Shown here piece after piece: positions 15,981 through 24,741 of a DNA stretch of 64,000 nucleotides; position 1 is the first letter of the stretch; every line of letters starts with the position of its first letter. The DNA lies in assembly GCF_042665155.1 (NCBI RefSeq), contig NZ_JBHTCG010000001.1, positions 564,464-628,463 of the forward strand, read 5' to 3'. The position numbers and the translations under genes are program-made. The DNA comes from Sphaerisporangium rhizosphaerae (GTDB lineage Bacteria; Actinomycetota; Actinomycetes; Streptosporangiales; Streptosporangiaceae). The notes beneath the pieces are model-generated. The model saw nothing but the letters and a program-made list of their open reading frames with translations, did no database searches and was not told the origin of the DNA.

Positions 15981-16945
15981 CCCGCCTGGTGCCCGGCCTG
16001 GCCGTCGCCGCCGTCACGCTGGCGCTGCCGGCGGTGCTGGACGACAGCGCCCTGACGGTGTACATCTTCCTCGGCCTGGCCGCGATGGTCACGGTCGGCG
16101 TCTCGCTGCTGATGGGCTACGCCGGGCAGGTGTCGCTCGGGCAGGGCGCGTTCTACGCGGTGGGCGGCTACACGGCCGGCATCCTGGCCGTGCGCGGCGG
16201 CCCGCCGCTGGTGGGGCTGCTGGCCGCTCCGCTGGTCGCGGCGGCGTTCGCGGTCGTGGTGGGGCTGCCGCTGCTGCGGCTGCGCGGGCACCATCTGGCG
16301 TTCGCCACCCTGGCCATGCAGCTGATCCTGCTGTCGCTGGCGGGCCGGCTGTCGTTCACCGGCGGCGACATCGGGCTGCAGGGCATCCCTCAACTCGGCG
16401 CCGGCCCGTTCGAGCTGGGCGGCGCCGTCGGCTACGCCTACCTCACCTGGGCCGGCGTCGCGCTGGTGATGCTGGTGACCCGCAACGTCATCGCTTCCCG
16501 GCCGGGCCGCGCCTTGCGGGCCCTGGCCACGAGCGAGACGGCGGCGGCGTCCTCGGGCGTGCCGGTCGGCCGCTACAAGCTGGTGGTCTTCGCCCTGTCG
16601 GCCGCGTTCGCCGGGCTGGCCGGCGGGATCTACGCCTTCTACGCCGGGTACGTCGCGCCCTCCTCGTTCCCGGTGCTGCTGTCGATCGAGTACATCGTCA
16701 TGGCCGTGGTCGGCGGGCTCGGCACCGTCTGGGGCGCGGTGGTGGGCGCGACCGCGATCACGCTGCTCGTGCAGGCGCTCAACGTGGTCGGGACGGCGCC
16801 CGGGATGCCGAGCTACGCCCCCGGCGTGCTGTCCTACGCGGTCTACGCGCTGGTGCTCATCGTGGTCGTGCTGTTCCTGCCCCAGGGGCTGGTGCCGGCC
16901 CTCACCTCCCGGCTCCGGCGAGGGCCTTCTCGGAGTGGGCGGTGA
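15977..16945 (+). CDS. livM: ABC importer permease, LivM type
   Basis: A 322-residue permease with about nine or ten hydrophobic segments and the conserved LivM motifs SLLMGYAGQVSLGQGAFY and YIVMAVVGGLGTVWGA. The start ATG overlaps the LivH stop, implying coupled translation. Its last 44 bp overlap the end of the converging MmpL gene, with no hairpin visible between them. It completes a five-gene importer without a regulator gene alongside. Confidence 0.87.
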   Translation: MTRLVPGLAVAAVTLALPAVLDDSALTVYIFLGLAAMVTVGVSLLMGYAGQVSLGQGAFYAVGGYTAGILAVRGGPPLVGLLAAPLVAAAFAVVVGLPLLRLRGHHLAFATLAMQLILLSLAGRLSFTGGDIGLQGIPQLGAGPFELGGAVGYAYLTWAGVALVMLVTRNVIASRPGRALRALATSETAAASSGVPVGRYKLVVFALSAAFAGLAGGIYAFYAGYVAPSSFPVLLSIEYIVMAVVGGLGTVWGAVVGATAITLLVQALNVVGTAPGMPSYAPGVLSYAVYALVLIVVVLFLPQGLVPALTSRLRRGPSRSGR

Positions 16946-19157
16946 CCTGAGGCTCCTCCTCGTCGTCCTCGCCGTGGCCGGCGACCGACAGGTCGGGAAG
17001 GATCCGGTCCAGCCAGGCCGGGCACCACCAGTTGAGCCGGCCCAGCAGCACCATGGTGGCCGGCACGAGCAGCCCGCGGATGACCGTGGCGTCCACGGCG
17101 ATGGCCACCGCGAGACCCACGCCGAACACCTTCACCAGCGGGTCGGGGTAGGCGATGAAGGCGACGAACACCACCACCATGATCAGCGCGGCCGAGGTGA
17201 TGACGCGGCCGGTCGCCCCGAGCCCCTCGGCGACCGCGCGCCGGTTGTCGCCGTGGCGCTGGTACGCCTGGCGCACCGAGGTCAGCAGGAAGACCTCGTA
17301 GTCCATGGACAGCCCGAACAGCACCGCGAACAGCATCAGCGGCACGTAGGAGTCGATGGGCACGGTGAAGAACAGCGTCGACAGGTAGGAGCCCTCGGCC
17401 GAGACCGGCGGGTCCAGGCCGACCAGGCCGCTGCCGAGCCCGTAGGAGAACACGATGGCCAGCGCGCCGAACGCCGCGCCGAGCGAGATGAGGTTCATCA
17501 GCGCCGCCTTGATGGCCACCAGCGGCGCCCGGAAGGCGAGCAGCAGGAGCAGGGCGCTGAGCAGCACGACGACGCCGATGACCGAGGGAGTGCGCTCGGC
17601 GATGCGGTCACTGGCGTCCGCCATGCCGGCGACCTCGCCGCCGACGTGCAGCCGCGCCCCGGGGATGCCGAGGGCACGCACGTTCCGTACGACGTCACCG
17701 GCGCGCGGGTCGCTGGGCGCGTACCGGGTGACCACCTGGAACAGCACCGACCGGCCCGACACGTTGACCTTCGCGGGCGAGACGTAGGTGACGCCCGGGA
17801 CGTCGGCCAGGCGGTCGCCGACGCGCTTGACCGCCGGGGCGGGCGGGTCGGCGACGGCGACCGCGGCGTCCAGCTCGCCGACCACGATCAGCGGGCCGTT
17901 GCTCCCCGGCCCGAACCCGGTCTCCATCAGCTCGTAGGCCCGGCGGGCGTCCTGCCCCCGGTCGGCGTAGCCGTCGTCGAGCGGGCCGAGCTTCAGCGCC
18001 AGGGCGGGGGCGGCCAGGGCGCCGAGCACGGCGATCGCCACCACGAGCACCCGCCACGGGCGTCCGGCGACCCAGGTGCCGAGGCCCGCCCAGCCGCTCG
18101 CCGCCGAGTGCGCCGCGTCCCGCCGCGGGCCCACGAACGGGACGCGCAGCGCGTTGATCCGGTGACCGAGCAGGCCGAGCAGTGCGGGCACCAGGGTGAG
18201 CGAGGTGAGCACGGCGCAGACGACGGAGATGCCGGTGATCCAGCCGAGCGTGCGCAGCAGCGGGAAGCCGCCGAGCATGAGCGCGGCGAGCGCGATGACG
18301 ACCGTGCCGCCGGCGAAGAAGACCGCCCCGCCCGCGCCCTGGGCCGTCCGGCGGACCGACTCCTGCACCGGCACCCCGTCGGCCAGCAGCTTACGGTGCC
18401 GCGACAGCAGGAACAGGGCGTAGTCGATGCCCACGCCGAGCCCGATCATGGACGCCATGACCGACGCCTGCTTGGGCACGTCCACCAGGTGGCCGAGCAG
18501 GCCGATGACGCCGAGGCCGACGCCCAGGCTGATGAGGGCGGTGAAGACGGGCACGAGCGCGGCGACCAGCGTGCCGAAGGCGAGCAGCAGCACCAGCAGG
18601 GCGCAGGCCACGCCGATGATCTCGCTGCTCCCGGTCTTGATCTCCTTGTCGGCGGGGGTGCCGTTGTCGGCCAGGACGGCCTCCACACCCGCCGCGCGCA
18701 CCGGCTCGACGGCCGCCGAGATGCTTCGCGAGGTCGCGGCCAGGTCGCCGGAGTCGTTGCCGGAGAGCCGGACGGTGATGACGCCGATGGCCAGGTTGCG
18801 GGACAGGCCGCCGACCCGGTACGGCGTGTCCACCTGGACCACGTGCGGCACGTCGCGCACCCGCGCCATGGCGCGCTCGACGGCGCGCTTGCGTCCGGCG
18901 TCGATGAGGGGCTTGTCCTTGGAGTACAGGACGATCTGGAAGGTGCCGCCGGGGTCGTATCCGGGGCCGAAGCCCTGGCGCATCAGGTCGTGCGCCTGCT
19001 GGGCGTCGGTGCCGGGGATGGAGGCGTTGTTGCTGACCGGCCGTCCGAACACCAGTGTGCCCGCGGTCAGCGCCGCGGCGAGCAGGATCCAGGCGGCCAG
19101 CACGAGGCGGCCGTGCTTCGCGCACCAACCGCCCAATCGGCCGAGCATGCTAGCCAT
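16902..19157 (-). CDS. MMPL-family (MmpL/RND-like) lipid or drug exporter
   Basis: A 751-residue RND-superfamily protein of MmpL/ActII-3 type: one N-terminal helix (14-36), a large extracytoplasmic domain, a block of five helices with the GLGVGIDYALFLLSRHR motif, then a second copy with GLSMDYEVFLLTSVR. The paired Asp-Tyr residues in these helices carry the proton-relay function in the family. Start ATG 19157 precedes MLGRLGG; the longer open frame is spurious. It is divergent from a TetR gene and shares an inverted-repeat operator with it, so export is probably ligand inducible. Substrate unknown. Confidence 0.88.
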   Translation of the reverse strand: MASMLGRLGGWCAKHGRLVLAAWILLAAALTAGTLVFGRPVSNNASIPGTDAQQAHDLMRQGFGPGYDPGGTFQIVLYSKDKPLIDAGRKRAVERAMARVRDVPHVVQVDTPYRVGGLSRNLAIGVITVRLSGNDSGDLAATSRSISAAVEPVRAAGVEAVLADNGTPADKEIKTGSSEIIGVACALLVLLLAFGTLVAALVPVFTALISLGVGLGVIGLLGHLVDVPKQASVMASMIGLGVGIDYALFLLSRHRKLLADGVPVQESVRRTAQGAGGAVFFAGGTVVIALAALMLGGFPLLRTLGWITGISVVCAVLTSLTLVPALLGLLGHRINALRVPFVGPRRDAAHSAASGWAGLGTWVAGRPWRVLVVAIAVLGALAAPALALKLGPLDDGYADRGQDARRAYELMETGFGPGSNGPLIVVGELDAAVAVADPPAPAVKRVGDRLADVPGVTYVSPAKVNVSGRSVLFQVVTRYAPSDPRAGDVVRNVRALGIPGARLHVGGEVAGMADASDRIAERTPSVIGVVVLLSALLLLLAFRAPLVAIKAALMNLISLGAAFGALAIVFSYGLGSGLVGLDPPVSAEGSYLSTLFFTVPIDSYVPLMLFAVLFGLSMDYEVFLLTSVRQAYQRHGDNRRAVAEGLGATGRVITSAALIMVVVFVAFIAYPDPLVKVFGVGLAVAIAVDATVIRGLLVPATMVLLGRLNWWCPAWLDRILPDLSVAGHGEDDEEEPQVTAHSEKALAGAGR

Positions 19158-19214
19158 CGGTGACCGTCCCAGACAGTATTGGTGGATTCGGAAACACGCG
19201 GGAAACATCGTTCT

Positions 19215-19235
19215 GTACGACCGTGCAGGACGTAC
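19215..19235. promoter_or_regulatory. Candidate TetR operator between MmpL and tetR
   Basis: A 21-bp imperfect palindrome with half-sites GTACGNCC and GGNCGTAC separated by 5 bp. It sits in the 135-bp divergent intergenic region, 58 bp from each start codon, a good position for joint repression by the adjacent TetR protein. Confidence 0.6.
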
Positions 19236-19292
19236 GTCTAAAGCGTAGGCGGGAATATCGTTGGACGCCCGACCGCGCTGAGAAGTGAGACG

Positions 19293-19895
19293 ATGACCAC
19301 AATCGACCGCGGGGGTGACACGCGCACCCGCATCCTCGCCGCCGCACGCCAGCTGTTCGCCGAGCGCGGCTACGCCGCCACCTCGCTGTCCGACATCGCC
19401 GCCCGCGTCGGCCTGACCAAGACGGCCGTGGCCTACCATTTCCACCCAAAGGACCGCCTGGCCGCCGAGCTCATCGCCCCCGCGGCCGACGACCTCGTCG
19501 CGCTGCTCGACAGCGACCACGGCGGCGATCCCCGCGCCTTCGTCGAGCCGCTCACCACGTTCGTCGTGCGGCACCGCGCCATCGTCGGCCTGCTCATGGA
19601 GGACATCGGCGGAGCCGACCAGGCCACCCCCGGCTCGCCCCGCGAGGCCATCCGGGCCTTCCGCGACGAGATCCACGCCCGGCTCGCCGGGCCCTCCCCC
19701 GATGACGCCGCCCGGGTGCGGGCGTGGGCGGTCATGGGGTCGCTGCAACTGGCGGTGGTCAAGACGATGGACCTGCCCGAGAAGACCGTGCGCGACCTGG
19801 TCCTCACCGCCGCGCTCGCCGTCCACGACGCGTTCCCGCCGCCGGAGGCCGGCGAGGCTCCCGGGTCCGCCGCATCCCACGACCAGGCCGGGTGA
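19293..19895 (+). CDS. TetR-family transcriptional regulator
   Basis: A 200-residue protein. The N-terminal TetR helix-turn-helix (about 12-58) includes LFAERGYAATSLSDIAARVGLTKTAVAYHF. The C-terminal domain is variable and would bind an effector. It is divergent from the MmpL exporter and is the likely repressor of it. Its TGA overlaps the GTG start of the downstream LAL regulator (GTGA, 19892-19895), so the two regulators are probably made together. Confidence 0.88.
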   Translation: MTTIDRGGDTRTRILAAARQLFAERGYAATSLSDIAARVGLTKTAVAYHFHPKDRLAAELIAPAADDLVALLDSDHGGDPRAFVEPLTTFVVRHRAIVGLLMEDIGGADQATPGSPREAIRAFRDEIHARLAGPSPDDAARVRAWAVMGSLQLAVVKTMDLPEKTVRDLVLTAALAVHDAFPPPEAGEAPGSAASHDQAG

Positions 19896-22594
19896 CGGTG
19901 ACAGGCCACCACGAAGACGCCCCTCCGTCCGCCGCCGGCCCGGAGGCACCGCTCAGGTGGCCCGACGCCGGAGCCGACCCTCCCGCCGACCGCCCCGCCA
20001 TCCTGCGGGGACTGGAGACGGCGCTGCTGCGCCCGCCGCTGACCGTGCTGATCCAGGGCGAGGCGGGCATCGGCAAGTCCCACCTGCTGGCCGAGACCGA
20101 GGCCCTGGCCACGACCATGGGCTACCGCGTCCTGCACGGCCAGGCCCGCGACTTCGGCAGCGGCCTGGCCTACGCCTCCCTCGCGGACGCCCTCGGGCCG
20201 CTGCACGCCGAACCGGCCGCGCGCGAACCGCTCAAGGAACTGCTGGACGCCATCGACCAGGCCGCGCTCGGCGTCACCGGCGCCGCCCCGGCCGTGCGCA
20301 CCGCCAACCTGCTGGAGTCGCTGCCCGGCCGCACCTTCCTCGCCATCGACGACCTGCACCTGGCCGACGCCGACACCCTGGGCGCGCTGTCCTATCTGCC
20401 CCGCCGCGTGCGCGGGCTGGCCGTCGCCGGCACCGCCCGCCGGCTCCCCGCCATGGACGCCGACCTGGTGGTCAGGCTCAGCCCGCTGTCGCTGGAGGAG
20501 GTCGCCGCGCTGGTGAGCGGCCTGCTCGGCCGGGTGCCGAGCGAGGCGACCGTGCGCCGCGTGCACGCCGAGAGCCGCGGCAACCCGTGGTTCGCCCGCG
20601 AGGCGGTGCTCACCCTGGTGCAGGGCGGCGCCGTTCAGTCCGCCTTCCCCGGTGACCGCCGCGGCGCCATCCTCAGCCGGCTGTTCCAGCGCGACCAGGG
20701 AGGCCGCAGCCTGGCCCGGGTGCTGGCCGCGCTGCGCCGCACCCGGCCCGCCTCCACGACCGACCTGCCCGCACTGGCCGAGGTCGCCGGCCTGGATGCG
20801 GCCGACGCCGAGCGCGCCTTCGACGGCCTGGTGCGGGACGGCCTGGTCGAGCCCACCCGCGACGGCGCCTACGAGTTCACCCACCCGCTGGTCGCCGAGG
20901 CCCTGTACGCCGACCTCGGGCCGGCCGAGCGGCGGCGCGTCCACGTCCGCATCGCCGAACTGCTCCACCGGCAGGGTCTGAGCGGCACCCGGCGGGTGCT
21001 CGAGTGGGCCACCCACGTCGCCGAGGGCGGCAGCAGCGCCGAGGCGCTGACCGCCATGCTGCGCGCCGCCGAACTGACCCGCTGGACGGCGCCGCTGTCG
21101 GCCGCCCACTGGTACGGCAGGGCCGCCGAACCGGCCCCCGCCGAGGAGCGCGGCGTGCTGCTGTCCCGGCAGGCCCTGTCGTACTGGAAGGGCTCACGAC
21201 CGGCGGACGCCCTGGCCGCCGGCCAGGCCGCCCTGGCCGTGCTCGCCCCCGGACGCCGGCACACCCGCACCGCGCAGACGATGGTCAACGCCGCGCACGC
21301 CATGGGCCGGTACGAGGTCGCGGTGTCCATCGCCGCCGAGCAGCTCCCCCACGCCGACGACCCGACCGCCCTGCTGGCCCAGCAGGCGGTCATCAGCACC
21401 CAGCTCGGCCTGCCCTCGGCCGGCCTTGCCGAGGCCGCGTGGCGGGCGCTTCCGGGATGCCCGGCGCAGGATCTGGTGATCGCCCTCAGCGCGCTGGCCG
21501 GGGACGCGATCATCAAGGCGCGGTGGGAGGAGACCGAACGCGCCCTCGACGCGCTGCTGTCGGCCTCGGCCGCGCTGCCGCCGGCCGGCCGGCTGGCCGG
21601 GCTGGAGTCGGCCGCGCACATCCTGGCCAGCGCCGGCGCGCGCACGCGGGCGCTGGACCTGCTGTCGCAGGCCGAGCAGATCTACCGGGGGCTCGGCTGG
21701 CACAACATCGCCGGGCAGCACGCGCGCACCATGGCCGTCGTCCGCCGGCTCGGCGGCGAATGGGAGCACGCCCTGCGCGACATCCGCTCCGACGCGGTCG
21801 CCCTCACCGAGGCCGGGCTGTGGGAGAACGTCGCCCTGCTGCGCAACATCGAGGTGGACATCCTGCTGGACCAGGGACGCTACGACGAGGCCGGGCGGCT
21901 GCTCGCCGACCCGCCGCCCAACTGCGTGCTCCAGCTCTCGCTTCGCGCCGTGTTCAAGGCCCGGCGCGCTCTCGGGCTCGGCGACCGGGGCACCGCCGCC
22001 CGCCTGCTGGACGAGGCCGCCTCCGGTCCGCCCGACGTCCGGCACCGCGAGTTCGCCATCCGCGTCAACATGCACGCCACCGCCGGCGAGCTGGACGCGG
22101 CCCGCGCCGCGGCGACCGCGCTCGCCGAGACCGCCCGCACCGGCACCCCGCGGGCGCGGATGTCCGCCGAGCTGGCCGGCGCCATGGTCTTCGGGGACGC
22201 CGCCGCCGCCGAGGCCGCGCTGGAGTCCGCGCGGGCGGACGGCCTGCGCTTCGAGGAGGGCAAGGCCCGGCTGGTCCTCGGCGCGCTCGCCGACGGCTCC
22301 CACCTGGTCAGGGCGCACGCCATCTTCACCGACCTCGGCGCCGCCCCCTGGCGCGACCGCGCCGCCCGCGCGATGCGGCAGGCCGGGCTGGTCCCCTCCC
22401 CTTCCACCGGGCTCACGCCCGTCGAGCGGCGCGTGGTCGAACTGGTCGCCGAGGGCATGTCGAACCCGCAGATCGCCGACGAGCTGCACTACAGCCGCAA
22501 GACCGTCGAGGTGTACCTCTCCCGCGTGTACGCCAAGACCGGCCTGCGCTCCCGCGTCGAACTCGCCCTCGCCCACGAACGCGGCGAGGTCTGA
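19892..22594 (+). CDS. LuxR-family ATP-binding regulator (LAL type)
   Basis: A large regulator of about 900 residues. An N-terminal AAA/STAND ATPase carries Walker A GEAGIGKSHLL (about 55-65), followed by a Walker B region TFLAIDDLHLAD. A long helical repeat middle follows, and a C-terminal LuxR/GerE helix-turn-helix (about 840-895, LTPVERRVVELVAEGMSNPQIADEL in part). LAL proteins activate secondary metabolism or sugar genes. GTG 19892 overlaps the TetR stop; GTG 19898 is an alternative. Its target is not evident. Confidence 0.85.
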   Translation: MTVTGHHEDAPPSAAGPEAPLRWPDAGADPPADRPAILRGLETALLRPPLTVLIQGEAGIGKSHLLAETEALATTMGYRVLHGQARDFGSGLAYASLADALGPLHAEPAAREPLKELLDAIDQAALGVTGAAPAVRTANLLESLPGRTFLAIDDLHLADADTLGALSYLPRRVRGLAVAGTARRLPAMDADLVVRLSPLSLEEVAALVSGLLGRVPSEATVRRVHAESRGNPWFAREAVLTLVQGGAVQSAFPGDRRGAILSRLFQRDQGGRSLARVLAALRRTRPASTTDLPALAEVAGLDAADAERAFDGLVRDGLVEPTRDGAYEFTHPLVAEALYADLGPAERRRVHVRIAELLHRQGLSGTRRVLEWATHVAEGGSSAEALTAMLRAAELTRWTAPLSAAHWYGRAAEPAPAEERGVLLSRQALSYWKGSRPADALAAGQAALAVLAPGRRHTRTAQTMVNAAHAMGRYEVAVSIAAEQLPHADDPTALLAQQAVISTQLGLPSAGLAEAAWRALPGCPAQDLVIALSALAGDAIIKARWEETERALDALLSASAALPPAGRLAGLESAAHILASAGARTRALDLLSQAEQIYRGLGWHNIAGQHARTMAVVRRLGGEWEHALRDIRSDAVALTEAGLWENVALLRNIEVDILLDQGRYDEAGRLLADPPPNCVLQLSLRAVFKARRALGLGDRGTAARLLDEAASGPPDVRHREFAIRVNMHATAGELDAARAAATALAETARTGTPRARMSAELAGAMVFGDAAAAEAALESARADGLRFEEGKARLVLGALADGSHLVRAHAIFTDLGAAPWRDRAARAMRQAGLVPSPSTGLTPVERRVVELVAEGMSNPQIADELHYSRKTVEVYLSRVYAKTGLRSRVELALAHERGEV

Positions 22595-22661
22595 CCCACC
22601 CGAACCCGGCCCTGGACCCGCGGCCCCACCCCTGCATCCGGAGGTCAGGGTCGTCATGGAA

Positions 22662-22690
22662 GCCTCCGGTCTCGTATGGCGACCGGAGCC
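22662..22690. promoter_or_regulatory. Inverted repeat between LAL and dioxygenase genes
   Basis: Arms GCCTCCGGTC (22662-22671) and GACCGGAGCC (22681-22690) pair with one mismatch around a 9-nt loop. It lies 67 bp after the LAL stop and 83 bp before the dioxygenase start; it could be a terminator or an operator. Confidence 0.4.
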
Positions 22691-22772
22691 GGAAGGGGCT
22701 CGGTGTACACCCGACAAAGGCGGTGCGGAGAATGTCGGGCGCTCGGGGCCGGTGTCCCCGCACGATGGGGGC

Positions 22773-23612
22773 ATGCACGACATGGATGACATGAATGACA
22801 TGGATGACACGGCCTTGATATCCCGCTTCCTCCGGGACGGCTTCGTGAAGCTGGAGGGCGCCGTCGCGCCGCGTGTGGCCGAGCACTGCGCCCGGCTGCT
22901 GTGGCGGGAGACGGGCTGCGACCCCGGCGACCCGGCGACGTGGACCCGGCCCGTGCACTGGGTGGGCGACATGGCGCAGGGGCCGTTCGCCGCCGCGCCC
23001 AACTCCCCGTCCCTGCACCACGCCTACGACCTGCTCGTCGGCGCGGGACGCTGGCAACCGCGCTACTCGCTGGGCACCTTCCCGCTGCGCTTCCCGCACG
23101 AGGAGGAACCCGACGACGCGGGCTGGCACATCGAGGGGAGCTATCTGCCGGAGGGCGAGAGCTGGTACTTCACCAACCTGCGCTCCCGGGGCCGGGCGCT
23201 GCTGATGCTGTTCCTGTTCAGCGAGGTCGGTGAGCAGGACGCCCCGACCCGGATCCGGGTCGGTTCACACCTCGACGTGCCGAAGGTGCTGGAGAAGCAC
23301 GGAGAGGACGGGGCCAGCGGGCTGGCCCTCGCACCCGATCTGGTGGCGGCGTCCGACCACCGGCCACTCGCCCTCGCCACCGGGTCCCCGGGTGACGTCT
23401 TCCTGTGCCATCCGTTCCTGGTGCACGCCGCGCAACCGCACCACGGGGTGCGTCCGCGCTTCATGGCCCAGCCGCCGCTGATGCCGGCCGCGCCGTACGA
23501 ACTGGAGCGGGCCGACGGCGCGTACTCACCCGTGGAGATCGCGATCCGCCGGGGCCTGGGACAGCACACCCCCGGGCCGGACGGGGACGGCGCCGACCGC
23601 GGCGCCGGGTAG
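22773..23612 (+). CDS. Phytanoyl-CoA dioxygenase (PhyH) family protein
   Basis: A 279-residue Fe(II)/2-oxoglutarate dioxygenase-like protein. The facial triad appears as His119-x-Glu121 (in WHIEGSYL) with the distal histidine His218 in FLVHAAQ. Arg227 or Arg229 probably binds 2-oxoglutarate. Most relatives use HxD, so the HxE is a variant. ATG 22773 follows GGGGGC; several in-frame ATGs occur in the first ten codons because of a 9-bp tandem repeat. Alone between two regulators; substrate unknown. Confidence 0.78.
   Translation: MHDMDDMNDMDDTALISRFLRDGFVKLEGAVAPRVAEHCARLLWRETGCDPGDPATWTRPVHWVGDMAQGPFAAAPNSPSLHHAYDLLVGAGRWQPRYSLGTFPLRFPHEEEPDDAGWHIEGSYLPEGESWYFTNLRSRGRALLMLFLFSEVGEQDAPTRIRVGSHLDVPKVLEKHGEDGASGLALAPDLVAASDHRPLALATGSPGDVFLCHPFLVHAAQPHHGVRPRFMAQPPLMPAAPYELERADGAYSPVEIAIRRGLGQHTPGPDGDGADRGAG
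22779..22805. repeat. 9-bp tandem repeat in the dioxygenase N-terminus
   Basis: Three copies of GACATGRAT in frame encode repeated Asp-Met-Asp/Asn at residues 3-11. Each copy carries an in-frame ATG, so copy number affects the number of possible starts. Confidence 0.8.
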
Positions 23613-23800
23613 ACACCCTTCACCCGCTCCTGTGACCGGGCGGAGAACCAGTCCCCGGCAGCGGCACGTCCGGCGCACTGCGGAAGCAGGTCTCACCACT
23701 CCCCGAGCACCGGCGGCCGAAGCAGGCGCCGCCGATGTCGGGGTCCCGCGTGGTCGGGCACTGCCTAGTGTGGTGGTCGTCACGAGGAAGGGGGCCGGGC

Positions 23801-24667
23801 GTGCTGGAGCGGCTGAACCAGGCCATGGAGCACATCGAACGCCATCTCGACCAGGCCGTCGAGGTGGAGGAGCTGGCACGCGTCGCGGCCACCTCGGAGT
23901 ACCACCTGCGCCGGATGTTCTCCGCGCTCGCGGGCATGCCGCTGTCGGAGTACATCCGGCGCCGCCGGCTCACCCTCGCGGGCGCCGAAGTACTCGCGGG
24001 GCGTGAAACGCTGCTGGAGATCGCGGTGCGCTACGGCTACGGCTCCGGGGAGGCGTTCGCGCGGGCGTTCCGTGCCATGCACGGCATCGGACCGGGCGAG
24101 GCCCGGCGTACCCGCGCCGCGCTCAGCTCCCAGTCGCGGATGGCCTTCCGCCTCACCATCGAAGGAAGTAGCAGTATGCGATACCGCGTTGTGGACAAGC
24201 CGGACTTCACCGTCGTCGGGCTCAAGACCCGGGTACCGCTGGTGCATGCGGGGCCGAACCAGGCGATCATCGACTTCGTCCGCGCGATCGACCCGCGGAC
24301 CCTGGAGCGCCTGGAGAAACTGTCCGACCAGGAGCCGCACGGCATCGTCGCGGTCTGCGACGACCTGGACCCCAGCCGCGCCGAGGGCACCGACCTCGAC
24401 TACTACCAGGGCGTGATCACCTCCGCGGCCGCTCCGGAGGGCACGACCACGTTGGCCGTGCCGGCCGGCGCCTGGGCGGTCTTCACCACCTCCGGGCCGG
24501 CGCCGCGGGCCATCCAGGAGCTGTGGCGGGATGTGTTCACCGAGTGGTTCCCGTCGAACCCGTACCGCACCCGCACCGGCCCCGAGATCGTGCGCATCCG
24601 CCTGTCGCCGGAGAAGACCGAGGCCGACGCCGAACTGTGGCTCCCGGTGGAACCCGAACACGGCTGA
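23801..24667 (+). CDS. AraC-family regulator with GyrI-like effector domain
   Basis: About 288 residues. The N-terminal AraC double helix-turn-helix (about 1-105) reads NQAMEHIERHL and then FARAFRAMHGIGPGEARR. The C-terminal half (about 130-288) is a GyrI-like/SOUL-type effector-binding domain. This arrangement is that of Rob/SoxS-type and multidrug-sensing regulators. GTG 23801 has AGGAAGG upstream; the longer open frame lacks a site. It converges with the ABC permease gene across a strong hairpin. The regulated gene is unclear. Confidence 0.87.
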   Translation: MLERLNQAMEHIERHLDQAVEVEELARVAATSEYHLRRMFSALAGMPLSEYIRRRRLTLAGAEVLAGRETLLEIAVRYGYGSGEAFARAFRAMHGIGPGEARRTRAALSSQSRMAFRLTIEGSSSMRYRVVDKPDFTVVGLKTRVPLVHAGPNQAIIDFVRAIDPRTLERLEKLSDQEPHGIVAVCDDLDPSRAEGTDLDYYQGVITSAAAPEGTTTLAVPAGAWAVFTTSGPAPRAIQELWRDVFTEWFPSNPYRTRTGPEIVRIRLSPEKTEADAELWLPVEPEHG

Positions 24668-24695
24668 ACGGCGCCCGCCGGGGCATCCGGGGCGT

Positions 24696-24735
24696 GACGC
24701 CGCTTCCCGCCGTTCTCACGGCGGTGTGCGGCGTC
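24696..24735. terminator. Bidirectional two-tier hairpin
   Basis: Outer arms GACGCCGC (24696-24703) and GCGGCGTC (24728-24735) enclose inner arms CGCCGT (24708-24713) and ACGGCG (24718-24723) with a TCTC loop; symmetric 4-nt internal bulges separate the tiers. It lies between the convergent AraC regulator and ABC permease genes. Confidence 0.7.
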
Positions 24736-24741
24736 AGCCGG

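Noticed and set aside
16935..19163. 742-codon plus-strand frame
   Set aside because: Exact antisense of the MmpL gene, which has all expected membrane motifs.
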